Assembly: GCA_023433755.1 (NCBI GenBank)
Contig: JAEYUA010000144.1
Span: 1-13,498, forward strand
Reading direction: 5' to 3'
DNA from: Bacteroidota bacterium
Lineage (GTDB): Bacteria; Bacteroidota; Bacteroidia; Chitinophagales; Chitinophagaceae
DNA: 13,498 nt
The notes beneath the pieces were generated by a model. That model was not told the DNA's origin. It did no database searches and saw nothing but the letters and a program-made list of their open reading frames with translations. Numbering within the stretch: position 1 is the stretch's first letter; every line of letters begins with the position of its first letter. Below, one piece after another: positions 5,693 to 13,362 of the stretch. Both the position numbers and the translations under genes were made by a program.

Positions 5693-8600
5693 TTACAGAA
5701 TCACGAGGCGTTCCCATTTTTCTGCAGTCTTGCCGTTTGGACCTTTTACACGCAACCGGTACACATAAACGCCGCGACCAATCTTCTGGCCATAGTCGTC
5801 CCTGCCATCCCATTCGACTTCACTGGAACGGTTACCGGGGGTATTTATTGTTTGGGTAATGCTTTTTATTAGTTTACCCCCTATGGTAAAAACCTCGATT
5901 TTTACCCCGAGATCGGCCCCTGGCTGGTTGTGTTCAAACCAGAACTGGGTGCGGGTAGTAAAGGGATTCGGGTAGTTCAAAACGCGGTCTATTTTGAGGT
6001 TGTCGCTGTTGATGACAGTAAAATCAAGTATGTATTCGCTGGAATTATTCATCACATCCCAGGCCTTGATCTTTAAGGAATGATGACCCGGGCTCATTTC
6101 GGGAAGCTGGAAACGGACGGACCCGTTTTGATAATCATCCACATCCGATTCATAAAAAGAATTTAGGATGAAGTACTGGTTCTGGTCATTATCAAGTGTG
6201 GCTACGATATCATGGTCCACTCCTGAGCCGCCGGTATTGATGCCGGAAGAATCAGAAAGTTTCAGGATCAAAATGGGATTGGCATTAGAGATGGAACCGT
6301 TCACGAACATTTCATCATTGAGGAAGGCTTTGATTTCCGGACCCACCACATCAGGCGCTACATTGGCTGCTATACCGCCAATCACCACATTGTTGGTAAA
6401 TCCATTACCATCACTGGTGCCATCCTGGGCATACAGACTGATTTTCCCGCTTCCATACTGGTAATTGATATCCCGGGGAACCTTGAAATTGAATTTGAAT
6501 TTCCCGCCCTGGATGGAGGCCTTTCCTTTAAACAGGCTATTCTCTCTTGTTTGGAAACCCACAGGCTGGCTGTTGGCATCATTACCCAGCGTGGTAATGG
6601 TTTGCACTTTATCAAATACCGTAAGGTAGGCCGTACCATTATACTGGTTCAGCAGGTTATTGTTCAGGTCACGCACCTCGCCTTCCATCAATACCACTTC
6701 GGCGGCACTGAGGGTATCCGCGTCTACCGAAATATCCTTCCCGTTTACGTGGGTGATCACTGCATTTAGCACAGGGAAACCAAGGGTCATGGCGGGATCT
6801 CCCAACAGGGTGAATTTCCTGTTGTTGGTGAGGTCACCGGAGGTTTGGTAGGTAAAATTTTTCGCGGCCATCATCGCTTCACCAAGGGTTTTATAACGGC
6901 CGCTTGCATCAGGCTCCAAAGCAAAACGCAGGTAATTATTATTGAGGATGCGGTTGGAGAAAGCAAATACCACTCTTGTTGTAGTCATGAGGGCGATGGC
7001 GCCGGTGCGCGGACGCACCAGTAAATTTTCACCCAGAGAATTGATGAAGGGATTATCATATGGCGCGAAGTCGCAGGTGGCCGTCAGGAAAAGCGGAAGT
7101 TTATAACGGTTGTTCCAGTTATTGACGATCTGCTGGTCAATCACCACTTCTTCGGCCAGCCGCTGCGGACCACCATGACCACTGTAGTTCCAGAATAAAG
7201 TGCCATTGAAAATATTATTATTGATCATGGCATTGGCCTGCGGGTAGCGGCCGCCCGCGGAACCACTCTCCTGCTGGAAAGCATCGAGATAAATTTTTTG
7301 CTGGTTGAATTCCGGTGCAGTTGTAGATACTGTTGCAGTTAATACTTCCGCATCCTGCAGGTGCAGGTTAAAATCCTCATCATCCGCCACAAAATTCAGG
7401 TTGTTGCGCCAGGGACCATACGAAGGGGCCGCATGATATTCCAGCACCTTGTCAACAAAATTTTTCGCATCATCAATATTACGTGCGGGGATCCTGCCAA
7501 TGCCGATGTCAAGCTGGTTCACCACCACTCCCGAATTGATATCCTCGTTATCATCCAGGAAACCAAAAAAATCATCCGAGGTATAAGTGGCCAGCGGGTC
7601 AATGCTGTTGAAGCTTTCGTAGGCCGGAACAAAATTGGTATTGCCATTGATACGGTCCTTGTAATCAAATGAAGCCCTTCCGAAAAGCAGGAGGTATTTA
7701 CCGCTTTGTGCCCAGGTGGATTGGTACCTGTCGAAATACATTTTCACAAAATCACGAATAGCCGTGGGGTCGGGAATGCCTGAGGAGAATTCATGAAAGA
7801 TTTGTTCTGGTGTTACAATCAAAACCCTTAGATTATTCCTGGCCTCATGAAACTCCGCCAGTCTTTGTGCCTGCGGCAGAAAGGAAGGATGAGAAATAAT
7901 GATGAAATCTTTTTCGGTGGTGGCATGAAGGTCCTGGTTCAAAACCCTGCCATGTGCCACCGGCACCGGGAACTGGCCGGAGAAGGCAACGTATTCACGA
8001 AGTCTTTGCGCGTCATTTACAAAACGTAACTGGGATCCTGCCAGTGAAACAGTCATTCTTACCGGGTTGAATGGATCTGTAACCTCCCATACCTGGGTAG
8101 CTGCATCAGCCCCGGTCAATACAAATTCGGCATTACCCGACCCCACGCTGTTCCAGTCGCGGAACAGCAACTGCTTTCCCTGCGGCAACACCAGGTTCCT
8201 TCTCGGAAAAAATTCGAACCAGTTGAGCCAGCCCTGGCTGTTAAAACTTCCCTGCTGGTAATTAACAGTGATGATAGCGGTAGGCTGGTTCATGATGAAG
8301 GCATCAGCCTTCTGGCTTTGCTGGGCGAAAAGATCGTAAAGCGCGGTACTGATGGGGTTGACCTCAACCTGTTGCACGGGCTGGTTATTCACTAAAAAAT
8401 TGAAGCGGCTTACCGCGTTCACGCTGCGGGCTGCCACGCTGCTCACCAGGGTAGCGCCCTGTTGCTGCAGGTCTTCCAGCGGCAGGTTGAAAGAGCGGGT
8501 AAGTGTTCTTCCCGGCGCATTGGAGAATTCCTCTCCATACCATTCTTTCCCGCTGGAAAGGAAATTGACCGTATCCAGTTCGTGAAAATATCTTTCATTG

Positions 8601-9124
8601 AAAGAAGAAACAGAAAGAGAAGGAGAACCCCCTCCCGGGTGCCCGCTGACGCGAACCCCGGAGCCCCCAACGGCCAGGTAATAGTATGCCTTGTCGGAAT
8701 AGATATTTTTTTTATGTACGAATCTTTTATTAAGGGAGTCCTTTTCCCAGTGATGGGGACCCTGGGCAAAAAAGAGTACGTAATCACTACCGTTGATGAT
8801 GCCATCACCCCCGTCAGAAATGAAGATGGCATTTTCTTGCAGGTCATCAATGGGAAGAGAGCTGTTCGCTTCCGGCAGCATGCCACCCCCATTACCGTAA
8901 AGTCGCAACTGGGCGGAAGGAATGCCGGAGGGCAGGCCCAGGGAAGACAGGAAGGGCACATCCATTTTATAAACACCCGGTCCGCTTACACTAATCCTGA
9001 ACCAGTTACCCGATGCGAGCACCGAATGTGACGCATAACTGCGCTGGCCATTGGAATCAAGGGTGAAAAAGAGGGATAAACCCAGGAACAAAAGGTTTCT
9101 GCAGGCAGTTATCATTGGCAGCAT
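5693..9124 (-). CDS. porU: Type IX secretion system sortase PorU (gingipain-family C25 protease)
   Basis: A cell-surface sortase of about 1143 residues that removes the C-terminal signal domain of T9SS cargo and attaches the cargo to A-LPS (family knowledge). It has a signal peptide, an all-beta N-terminal region, a C25 protease domain and a C-terminal type A sorting domain. The catalytic dyad is visible: His650 in NYSGHGG (codon 7175-7177) and Cys684 in TATCDFAPYD (codon 7073-7075), close to the 33-residue gap of gingipain RgpB. The C-terminus has LNYPNPFTTRTQFWFEH, EWDGRDDYGQ and GVYVYRL, the FlgD-like fold of T9SS sorting domains, which PorU is known to keep. I chose the ATG at 9124; another at 9115 gives an equally good signal peptide, and a TTG frame extension to 9193 is unlikely. 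It pairs with porV downstream and diverges from gldJ. The length is close to the 1158 residues of P. gingivalis PorU. Confidence 0.95.
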   Translation of the reverse strand: MLPMITACRNLLFLGLSLFFTLDSNGQRSYASHSVLASGNWFRISVSGPGVYKMDVPFLSSLGLPSGIPSAQLRLYGNGGGMLPEANSSLPIDDLQENAIFISDGGDGIINGSDYVLFFAQGPHHWEKDSLNKRFVHKKNIYSDKAYYYLAVGGSGVRVSGHPGGGSPSLSVSSFNERYFHELDTVNFLSSGKEWYGEEFSNAPGRTLTRSFNLPLEDLQQQGATLVSSVAARSVNAVSRFNFLVNNQPVQQVEVNPISTALYDLFAQQSQKADAFIMNQPTAIITVNYQQGSFNSQGWLNWFEFFPRRNLVLPQGKQLLFRDWNSVGSGNAEFVLTGADAATQVWEVTDPFNPVRMTVSLAGSQLRFVNDAQRLREYVAFSGQFPVPVAHGRVLNQDLHATTEKDFIIISHPSFLPQAQRLAEFHEARNNLRVLIVTPEQIFHEFSSGIPDPTAIRDFVKMYFDRYQSTWAQSGKYLLLFGRASFDYKDRINGNTNFVPAYESFNSIDPLATYTSDDFFGFLDDNEDINSGVVVNQLDIGIGRIPARNIDDAKNFVDKVLEYHAAPSYGPWRNNLNFVADDEDFNLHLQDAEVLTATVSTTAPEFNQQKIYLDAFQQESGSAGGRYPQANAMINNNIFNGTLFWNYSGHGGPQRLAEEVVIDQQIVNNWNNRYKLPLFLTATCDFAPYDNPFINSLGENLLVRPRTGAIALMTTTRVVFAFSNRILNNNYLRFALEPDASGRYKTLGEAMMAAKNFTYQTSGDLTNNRKFTLLGDPAMTLGFPVLNAVITHVNGKDISVDADTLSAAEVVLMEGEVRDLNNNLLNQYNGTAYLTVFDKVQTITTLGNDANSQPVGFQTRENSLFKGKASIQGGKFKFNFKVPRDINYQYGSGKISLYAQDGTSDGNGFTNNVVIGGIAANVAPDVVGPEIKAFLNDEMFVNGSISNANPILILKLSDSSGINTGGSGVDHDIVATLDNDQNQYFILNSFYESDVDDYQNGSVRFQLPEMSPGHHSLKIKAWDVMNNSSEYILDFTVINSDNLKIDRVLNYPNPFTTRTQFWFEHNQPGADLGVKIEVFTIGGKLIKSITQTINTPGNRSSEVEWDGRDDYGQKIGRGVYVYRLRVKGPNGKTAEKWERLVIL

Positions 9125-9133
9125 CGTAAAATT

Positions 9134-9145
9134 CACATGTAAAAA
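9134..9145. promoter_or_regulatory. CACATGTAAAAA box, copy 1, in the porU-gldJ divergent region
   Basis: A 12-bp sequence repeated exactly at 9279-9290 in the same orientation. This copy lies about 10 bp before the porU start, in its presumed leader. The core ACATGT is palindromic. No other function is evident, so a shared regulatory role is a guess. Confidence 0.35.
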
Positions 9146-9278
9146 AACGTAAAACCCACTATTTATTTCATGGCAATGTATATATATTCGCAAACTGACC
9201 TGATAAATCCTGTGAGGGATACAATAATTGCCGTCAGTGGCCGTTAAAGTTATTCCAAAACAAGGTTAATCAAGTCGG

Positions 9279-9298
9279 CACATGTAAAAATCCATGTG
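9279..9298. promoter_or_regulatory. CACATGTAAAAA box, copy 2, forming a CACATG-N8-CATGTG dyad
   Basis: The second copy of the 12-bp box (9279-9290) continues into an inverted repeat, CACATG (9279-9284) with CATGTG (9293-9298) around eight A/T-rich bases. It lies 26 bp before the gldJ ATG. A symmetrical site of this size could be an operator or a small leader hairpin. Confidence 0.35.
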
Positions 9299-9324
9299 TC
9301 CTCAGAAAGACAAAAAATGCAACC

Positions 9325-10872
9325 ATGCAAGTAAAAAATCTTTTAATCCTATTATCCTCAGCCGCGGTGTTGAGTTCTTGTAACCTGTTCAAGAAGAAAC
9401 CGCAACAATCTGAAGTTACCGGCTGGAACTACAACGACAAGAACATGGGTGGCTACCAGGTGGCCAAATCCCAGGAACAGGGTCTCGGGCCAGGCCTGGT
9501 CTTTGTCCAAGGTGGTACTTTCACCATGGGCCAGACCGAAGAAGACGTGATGGGCAACTGGGACAATATCCCCCGCCGTGTTACGGTTCCTTCTTTTTAC
9601 ATGGACCGTACCGAGGTAGCCAACATTCACTACCGAGAATACATTCACTGGCTGAACAGGATCTTTGATCCCGAAGCTGATGAGAATAATCAAAAAATTA
9701 TTGACAAGGCCCTGCCTGATACCCTGGTATGGCGCAGTGAGCTGAGTTATAATGAGCCGCTGGTGGAATATTATTTCCGTCACCCCGGTTTCAACAACTA
9801 CCCCGTGGTAGGTGTGAGCTGGCAGCAGGCTTATGATTTCTGTCTTTGGAGAAGCGACCGCGTGAACGAAGGTATCATGATGAAAAAAGGATACATCGCC
9901 AAGCAAAGCCTGGCTGGCCAGCAACAGGAAAATAATTTCACCACCAAGTCTTACCTCCTGGGCCATTACGTGGCACAGCCCGGCAAGCCTGGTAAAAAAG
10001 ATAAACTGTCAACTCCAATGGGTACACCGCGTACGCAGGTAACCATGGAAGACGGTATCCTCCTGCCTGATTACCGCCTGCCATTTGAAGCAGAGTGGGA
10101 ATATGCAGCTTACGGACTGATCAACCAGAACCCCCGTCCATCTTTGAAAGAAGGAAAGCGTGGTGAGGAATTACAATCCAACAAGCAGGTATATCCATGG
10201 GCACAGAACATCAATGGTTTGCGCGAAACCAAGCATGGTAGCTGGCAGGGACAGTTCCTGGCCAACTTCAAAAGAGGTTCAGGTGACAACGCGGGTGTGG
10301 CTGGTGGTCTGAATGACCGTGCCATTTACACTGCTGATGTAAAGTCTTTCTACCCCAATGGTTTTGGTATCTATAACATGGCAGGTAATGTGAGTGAGTG
10401 GGTGTTTGACGTTTACCGTCCGCTTACCAATATGGACATTGCCAGCAACCAGGATGATGTAGCTCCTGTGCGTGGTAACAAATACATGAAGCTGTACAAA
10501 ACGGCTGATGGTGAAACTGAAATTGACAGCGTGGGCCGTGTGAAGATGGTTCCTGTATCTGATTCAGAAAGCATGCACCGCCGTAACTACCAGAGAGGTA
10601 ATGTGATCAACTTCCTTGATGGTGATGAGCAGTCTGAGTCAAGCTATGGTTATGGAAAAACCACTTTGGTGTCTGACAAATCAAGGGTTTACAAAGGTGG
10701 AAGCTGGAACGACTACGCTTACTGGCTGAGCCCTGGTACCCGCCGTTTCCTGGAAGAAGACCAGGCGATGAGCACCATTGGTTTCCGTTGCGCTATGGAC
10801 CGTATGGGAAGCCCTGAAGGTAATAACCGTAAAACAGGTAATTTCTTCCGCACGAAGAAGCAGAAGAGATAA
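9325..10872 (+). CDS. gldJ: GldJ-type T9SS/gliding lipoprotein with a non-catalytic FGE/SUMF1 fold
   Basis: A 515-residue lipoprotein with lipobox LSSC (Cys19). A formylglycine-generating-enzyme-like domain spans about 57-492: GLVFVQGGTFTMG, FYMDRTEVAN, YPVVGVSWQQAYDFC, YRLPFEAEWEYAAYG, GIYNMAGNVSEW, RVYKGGSW and GFRCAMD. The positions of the two catalytic FGE cysteines (human 336 and 341) carry Asp463 and Leu468, so enzymatic activity is unlikely. This agrees with GldJ and GldK, structural T9SS lipoproteins associated with the periplasmic side of the outer membrane. The choice of GldJ over GldK rests on the position next to porU and porV, as in Flavobacterium johnsoniae, and on the absence of gldLMN here. 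A charged tail (FFRTKKQKR) ends the protein; in F. johnsoniae the GldJ C-terminus affects GldK stability. The gene diverges from porU and ends at a strong terminator. In Chitinophagaceae the role may be secretion rather than gliding. Confidence 0.86.
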   Translation: MQVKNLLILLSSAAVLSSCNLFKKKPQQSEVTGWNYNDKNMGGYQVAKSQEQGLGPGLVFVQGGTFTMGQTEEDVMGNWDNIPRRVTVPSFYMDRTEVANIHYREYIHWLNRIFDPEADENNQKIIDKALPDTLVWRSELSYNEPLVEYYFRHPGFNNYPVVGVSWQQAYDFCLWRSDRVNEGIMMKKGYIAKQSLAGQQQENNFTTKSYLLGHYVAQPGKPGKKDKLSTPMGTPRTQVTMEDGILLPDYRLPFEAEWEYAAYGLINQNPRPSLKEGKRGEELQSNKQVYPWAQNINGLRETKHGSWQGQFLANFKRGSGDNAGVAGGLNDRAIYTADVKSFYPNGFGIYNMAGNVSEWVFDVYRPLTNMDIASNQDDVAPVRGNKYMKLYKTADGETEIDSVGRVKMVPVSDSESMHRRNYQRGNVINFLDGDEQSESSYGYGKTTLVSDKSRVYKGGSWNDYAYWLSPGTRRFLEEDQAMSTIGFRCAMDRMGSPEGNNRKTGNFFRTKKQKR

Positions 10873-10892
10873 TTGAATTGGAAATAAAAATT

Positions 10893-10918
10893 AAAGCCCC
10901 GAGAGATCGGGGCTTTTT
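10893..10918 (+). terminator. Rho-independent terminator of gldJ
   Basis: A perfect 10-bp stem, AAAGCCCCGA (10893-10902) and TCGGGGCTTT (10907-10916), closes a GAGA tetraloop and ends in a T run. It starts 20 bp after the gldJ stop. The A-rich left flank could allow some termination on the other strand too. Confidence 0.93.
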
Positions 10919-10919
10919 C

Positions 10920-10968
10920 GTGAGACGTGAGGCGTGAATCGTGAGACGGGATTCGTGAGGCGTGAGAG
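10920..10968 (+). repeat. Heptanucleotide tandem array, forward orientation (7 units)
   Basis: Seven consecutive 7-mers read GTGAGAC, GTGAGGC, GTGAATC, GTGAGAC, GGGATTC, GTGAGGC, GTGAGAG. The array begins one base after the gldJ terminator. Its 16-bp segment 10933-10948 is exactly complementary to 11064-11079 in the facing array. Confidence 0.92.
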
Positions 10969-11050
10969 GCAGTCTTCAGATTCGCAGTCGCTTCACATCT
11001 CTCGTGTCACGAATACAAAAGCTCCTTGATTCTATAAGACGTCCCTTCAC
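10969..11050. other. Spacer between facing heptamer arrays
   Basis: This 82-bp spacer holds no ORF of note. It contains scattered heptamer-like fragments (CTTCAC, GTGTCAC, CCTTCAC) and a small ATTCG/CGAAT inverted pair, which suggests older, decayed repeat units. Confidence 0.5.
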
Positions 11051-11113
11051 GTCTCACGCCTCACGTCTCACGATTCACGATTCACGATTCACGATTCACG
11101 CCTCACGATTCAT
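11051..11113 (-). repeat. Heptanucleotide tandem array, reverse orientation (9 units)
   Basis: On the + strand nine units read GTCTCAC, GCCTCAC, GTCTCAC, four times GATTCAC, GCCTCAC, and GATTCAT. They are the exact reverse complements of the three unit types in the array at 10920. The four identical GATTCAC copies in a row suggest recent slippage expansion. The array stops two bases before the murF promoter box. Confidence 0.92.
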
Positions 11114-11115
11114 AT

Positions 11116-11123
11116 TACCTTTG
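11116..11123 (+). promoter_or_regulatory. Putative -7 promoter box of murF (TACCTTTG)
   Basis: TACCTTTG matches TAnnTTTG exactly and lies four bases before the murF ATG at 11128, implying a leaderless or nearly leaderless transcript. The position of a -33 element falls inside the heptamer array, where no TTTG is present. Confidence 0.55.
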
Positions 11124-11127
11124 CACC

Positions 11128-12408
11128 ATGACCATCCCTGATCTCTATAAAATTTTTCTTGAAAATCCTTCTGTTCAAACCGATACCCGCAAGCTTAACC
11201 CCGGTGATATTTTCTTTGCCTTGAAAGGTCCCAGCTTCAACGGCAACGAATTCGCAAAAAAAGCAATCGACTCGGGCGCATCTTATGCAGTAATAGATGA
11301 AGAATCTTATGTCATTGATGAAAAAACGATCCTGGTAGACGATGTGCTGGATACCTTGCAACAACTGTCCCTGCACCACCGCCAGCAGTTTGACATTCCC
11401 TTTATTGCCATCACCGGCAGCAATGGAAAAACCACGACCAAGGAACTGGTGCACGCGGTTCTTTCATCAACATATAAAACCTACACCACCCAGGGCAACC
11501 TGAATAATCATATCGGCATACCCTTAACGATCCTGAATATTAAAAAAGATGCGGAGATGGCCGTGATTGAAATGGGCGCCAACCACCAGCAGGAAATTGC
11601 TTCCTACTGCCGCATTGCATTGCCCACTCATGGACTGATCACCAATTGCGGCAAGGCCCACCTGGAAGGTTTTGGCAGCGAGGAAGGCGTACGTAAAGGC
11701 AAGGGTGAATTGTTTGACCATTTAAGAGCGCACCAGGGCATGGCTTTTATCATGAAAGACTATGATTACCTGGTTGAAATGAGCAAAGGCATTCCTACCC
11801 TGTTTAGTTATGGAACCAGCGATGCAGATGTAACCGGGAACGTGGTATCATCAGATCCTTACCTGGAAGTAAGTTTCAGCCAGGGCCTGGCCAATACCAT
11901 TGCAACACGACTGGTAGGAAGCTATAATCTCCCTAATGTTCTTGCCGCTGTTGCAACAGGCATTTATTTTAATGTGGAAACTGGCCGCATCAAAAAAGCG
12001 ATTGAGGCCTACGCTCCTACCAACAGCCGTTCGCAATTGCTGGAGAAAGGCTCCAATAAAATCATTCTCGATGCTTACAATGCCAATCCAAGCAGCATGA
12101 AGGCCGCCATTGAAAATTTTGCAATGCATGCAGCCGCTCAGAAAATACTGGTGTTGGGTGCTATGGCAGAACTGGGTGCCGGGAGTGTGGAAGAACATCA
12201 AAAAATCGTTGAACAAATTTCAAAGCACCAATGGAAGGAGGTTTTGCTGGTAGGTGGTGATTTTTTAAAAACCGATCATGGGTTCCGGTCCTTCGACGAT
12301 CCTTCCGCTGCGGGGGAATGGCTGCATAGCCAGGATCTGCAGGAGGCTTATTTACTGGTCAAGGGATCGAGGAGCATGCAGATGGAAAAGATCCTCGATT
12401 ATTTATAA
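11128..12408 (+). CDS. murF: UDP-N-acetylmuramoyl-tripeptide--D-alanyl-D-alanine ligase MurF
   Basis: Cytoplasmic ATP-dependent ligase that adds D-Ala-D-Ala to the UDP-MurNAc-tripeptide, the last soluble step of peptidoglycan precursor synthesis. The 426-residue length is slightly short for MurF but normal for Bacteroidota. The N-terminal substrate domain shows TDTRKLNPGDIFFALKG (about 18-34). The Mur ligase P-loop TGSNGKTTT is at 96-104, followed by GNLNNHIGIPLT, IEMGANHQQEI and TNCGKAHLEGFGS of the central ATPase domain. The C-terminal domain has the MurF-specific DAYNANPSSM and LGAMAELG. The ATG at 11128 lies four bases after a TAnnTTTG promoter box. The DUF983 gene starts 3 bp after the stop, so the two are co-transcribed. 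The upstream terminator and repeat arrays isolate it from gldJ. No defects are seen. Confidence 0.97.
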   Translation: MTIPDLYKIFLENPSVQTDTRKLNPGDIFFALKGPSFNGNEFAKKAIDSGASYAVIDEESYVIDEKTILVDDVLDTLQQLSLHHRQQFDIPFIAITGSNGKTTTKELVHAVLSSTYKTYTTQGNLNNHIGIPLTILNIKKDAEMAVIEMGANHQQEIASYCRIALPTHGLITNCGKAHLEGFGSEEGVRKGKGELFDHLRAHQGMAFIMKDYDYLVEMSKGIPTLFSYGTSDADVTGNVVSSDPYLEVSFSQGLANTIATRLVGSYNLPNVLAAVATGIYFNVETGRIKKAIEAYAPTNSRSQLLEKGSNKIILDAYNANPSSMKAAIENFAMHAAAQKILVLGAMAELGAGSVEEHQKIVEQISKHQWKEVLLVGGDFLKTDHGFRSFDDPSAAGEWLHSQDLQEAYLLVKGSRSMQMEKILDYL

Positions 12409-12411
12409 GGT

Positions 12412-12867
12412 ATGAGTGAAACAAGGCCACGCCGTGGATATATAGCAACAATTGTGCAGTGCAGGTGCCCGCGCTGCAGGGAGGGAAAACTGTTCCGCCA
12501 CCCCCTCACGTTCAGGCTTAACCGCAATACGGATATGCATGATGCATGCCCGGTATGCGCACAGCCAACAGACATAGAGGTGGGTTTTTATTATGGCACG
12601 GGTTATATCAGTTACCTGGCTGCTTTGCTGTTCACTATTATTTATTTCCTTCTCTGGCTGGCCCTGATCGGCTTTTCCTTCACAGATAACAGGTTTCTCA
12701 TCTGGATCATTTCCAATTCTGTTTTCCTGGTGGGGCTGCAGCCCTGGCTGATGCGGTTTTCCAGGATATTCTGGCTGAGTTGTTTTGTGGATTATGATCC
12801 TGAATGGGAATTACACCAGCCCGAAATGCCGGAACGCATTAACCAGGAGCAAATGAACAACTGGTAG
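12412..12867 (+). CDS. DUF983 family zinc-ribbon membrane protein
   Basis: A 151-residue protein of the DUF983 family, whose biochemical role is not established. The N-terminal cytoplasmic part carries CPRC (19-22) and CPVC (46-49), a likely zinc ribbon, with an extra Cys17 just before. GFYYGTGYISY at about 58-68 is typical of the family and leads into two predicted transmembrane helices (about 66-88 and 94-115). The tail is hydrophilic and ends NNW. The start is 3 bp after the murF stop with no visible ribosome-binding site, which indicates translational coupling or at least one transcript. In other bacteria DUF983 genes often sit near unrelated housekeeping genes, so the link with murF may be one of co-expression only. 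Confidence 0.88.
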   Translation: MSETRPRRGYIATIVQCRCPRCREGKLFRHPLTFRLNRNTDMHDACPVCAQPTDIEVGFYYGTGYISYLAALLFTIIYFLLWLALIGFSFTDNRFLIWIISNSVFLVGLQPWLMRFSRIFWLSCFVDYDPEWELHQPEMPERINQEQMNNW

Positions 12868-12932
12868 CGGGCGCGGCAGTGATACAGCCGGGCATAACTT
12901 TAGTATAAGTAGGTTTAACCATAAAACATTCA

Positions 12933-13169
12933 ATGATGAAGCCTATTCAGAAATTAGCAGCCCGCGTATCCGCGATGATCCTGACGATGATCCTAACCCT
13001 TACCGTTTTTGCCCAGGAGGGCGGAGATGGAAAAACAGATATTAATGTGGACATCAATAAAGACGGAGGCGGCGAATGGTATGCCCAGCCCTGGGTGTGG
13101 ATTGTAGGTGTAGCGGTGTTCATCCTTTTACTGGTGGCACTGTTGAGAGGCAACCGCAGGGTTGACTAA
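12933..13169 (+). CDS. Small exported single-pass membrane protein, function unknown
   Basis: A 78-residue protein. An N-terminal signal peptide (about 1-27, ending TVFAQ) is followed by an acidic Gly/Asp/Asn-rich stretch (DINVDINKDGGGEWYAQP), one strong transmembrane helix (about 54-71) and a short basic end, LLRGNRRVD. The cleaved product would be about 50 residues, anchored with a short positive tail inside the cell. Small proteins of this layout recur in Bacteroidota, but I know of no function. Two adjacent ATGs (12933 and 12936) are possible starts. It lies 65 bp after the DUF983 gene; a TAACTTTA sequence at 12895-12902, one base from the promoter consensus, may give it a separate start. 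A strong hairpin follows the stop. Confidence 0.72.
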   Translation: MMKPIQKLAARVSAMILTMILTLTVFAQEGGDGKTDINVDINKDGGGEWYAQPWVWIVGVAVFILLLVALLRGNRRVD

Positions 13170-13181
13170 TTGGAATGAATC

Positions 13182-13212
13182 AGAATCCTGCAGCAATGCA
13201 GGATTCTACTTT
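13182..13212 (+). terminator. Hairpin terminator after the small membrane protein gene
   Basis: A perfect 11-bp stem, AGAATCCTGCA (13182-13192) and TGCAGGATTCT (13197-13207), closes a GCAA tetraloop. It starts 12 bp after the stop codon. The following T tract is weak (ACTTTG), so it may act partly as an mRNA end-stabilising hairpin. Confidence 0.75.
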
Positions 13213-13362
13213 GCCCCATCCTTCTACTGCAGGTTGAATTCTGTACTCAACCAGGAAACCTCGTCATCTTTCCCATAGGAAAAAGAGAAAAAAAGCATTT
13301 CCCCCTGTTGGTTTTCCCCTTGCTCACATCAAGCAAAATTCTTGTTTTGTATAAAATGATCA

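Noticed and set aside
8462..9031. 189-codon + strand frame opposite porU
   Set aside because: It lies wholly antisense to the conserved N-terminal part of porU and its translation shows no family signature.
9125..9193. N-terminal extension of PorU to a TTG at 9193
   Set aside because: It would place 23 non-signal residues ahead of a good signal peptide and needs a rare start codon.
9358..9966. 202-codon minus-strand frame opposite gldJ
   Set aside because: Shadow of the strongly conserved FGE-like coding region on the other strand; no recognisable motif.
10893..10918. Stem-loop after gldJ as a regulatory RNA
   Set aside because: Its short GC stem, tetraloop and T run right after a stop codon are fully explained by a transcription terminator.
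10920..11113. Possible CRISPR array
   Set aside because: Units are 7 bp, contiguous, and without spacers of constant length; the two halves are opposite in orientation. No cas genes are present.
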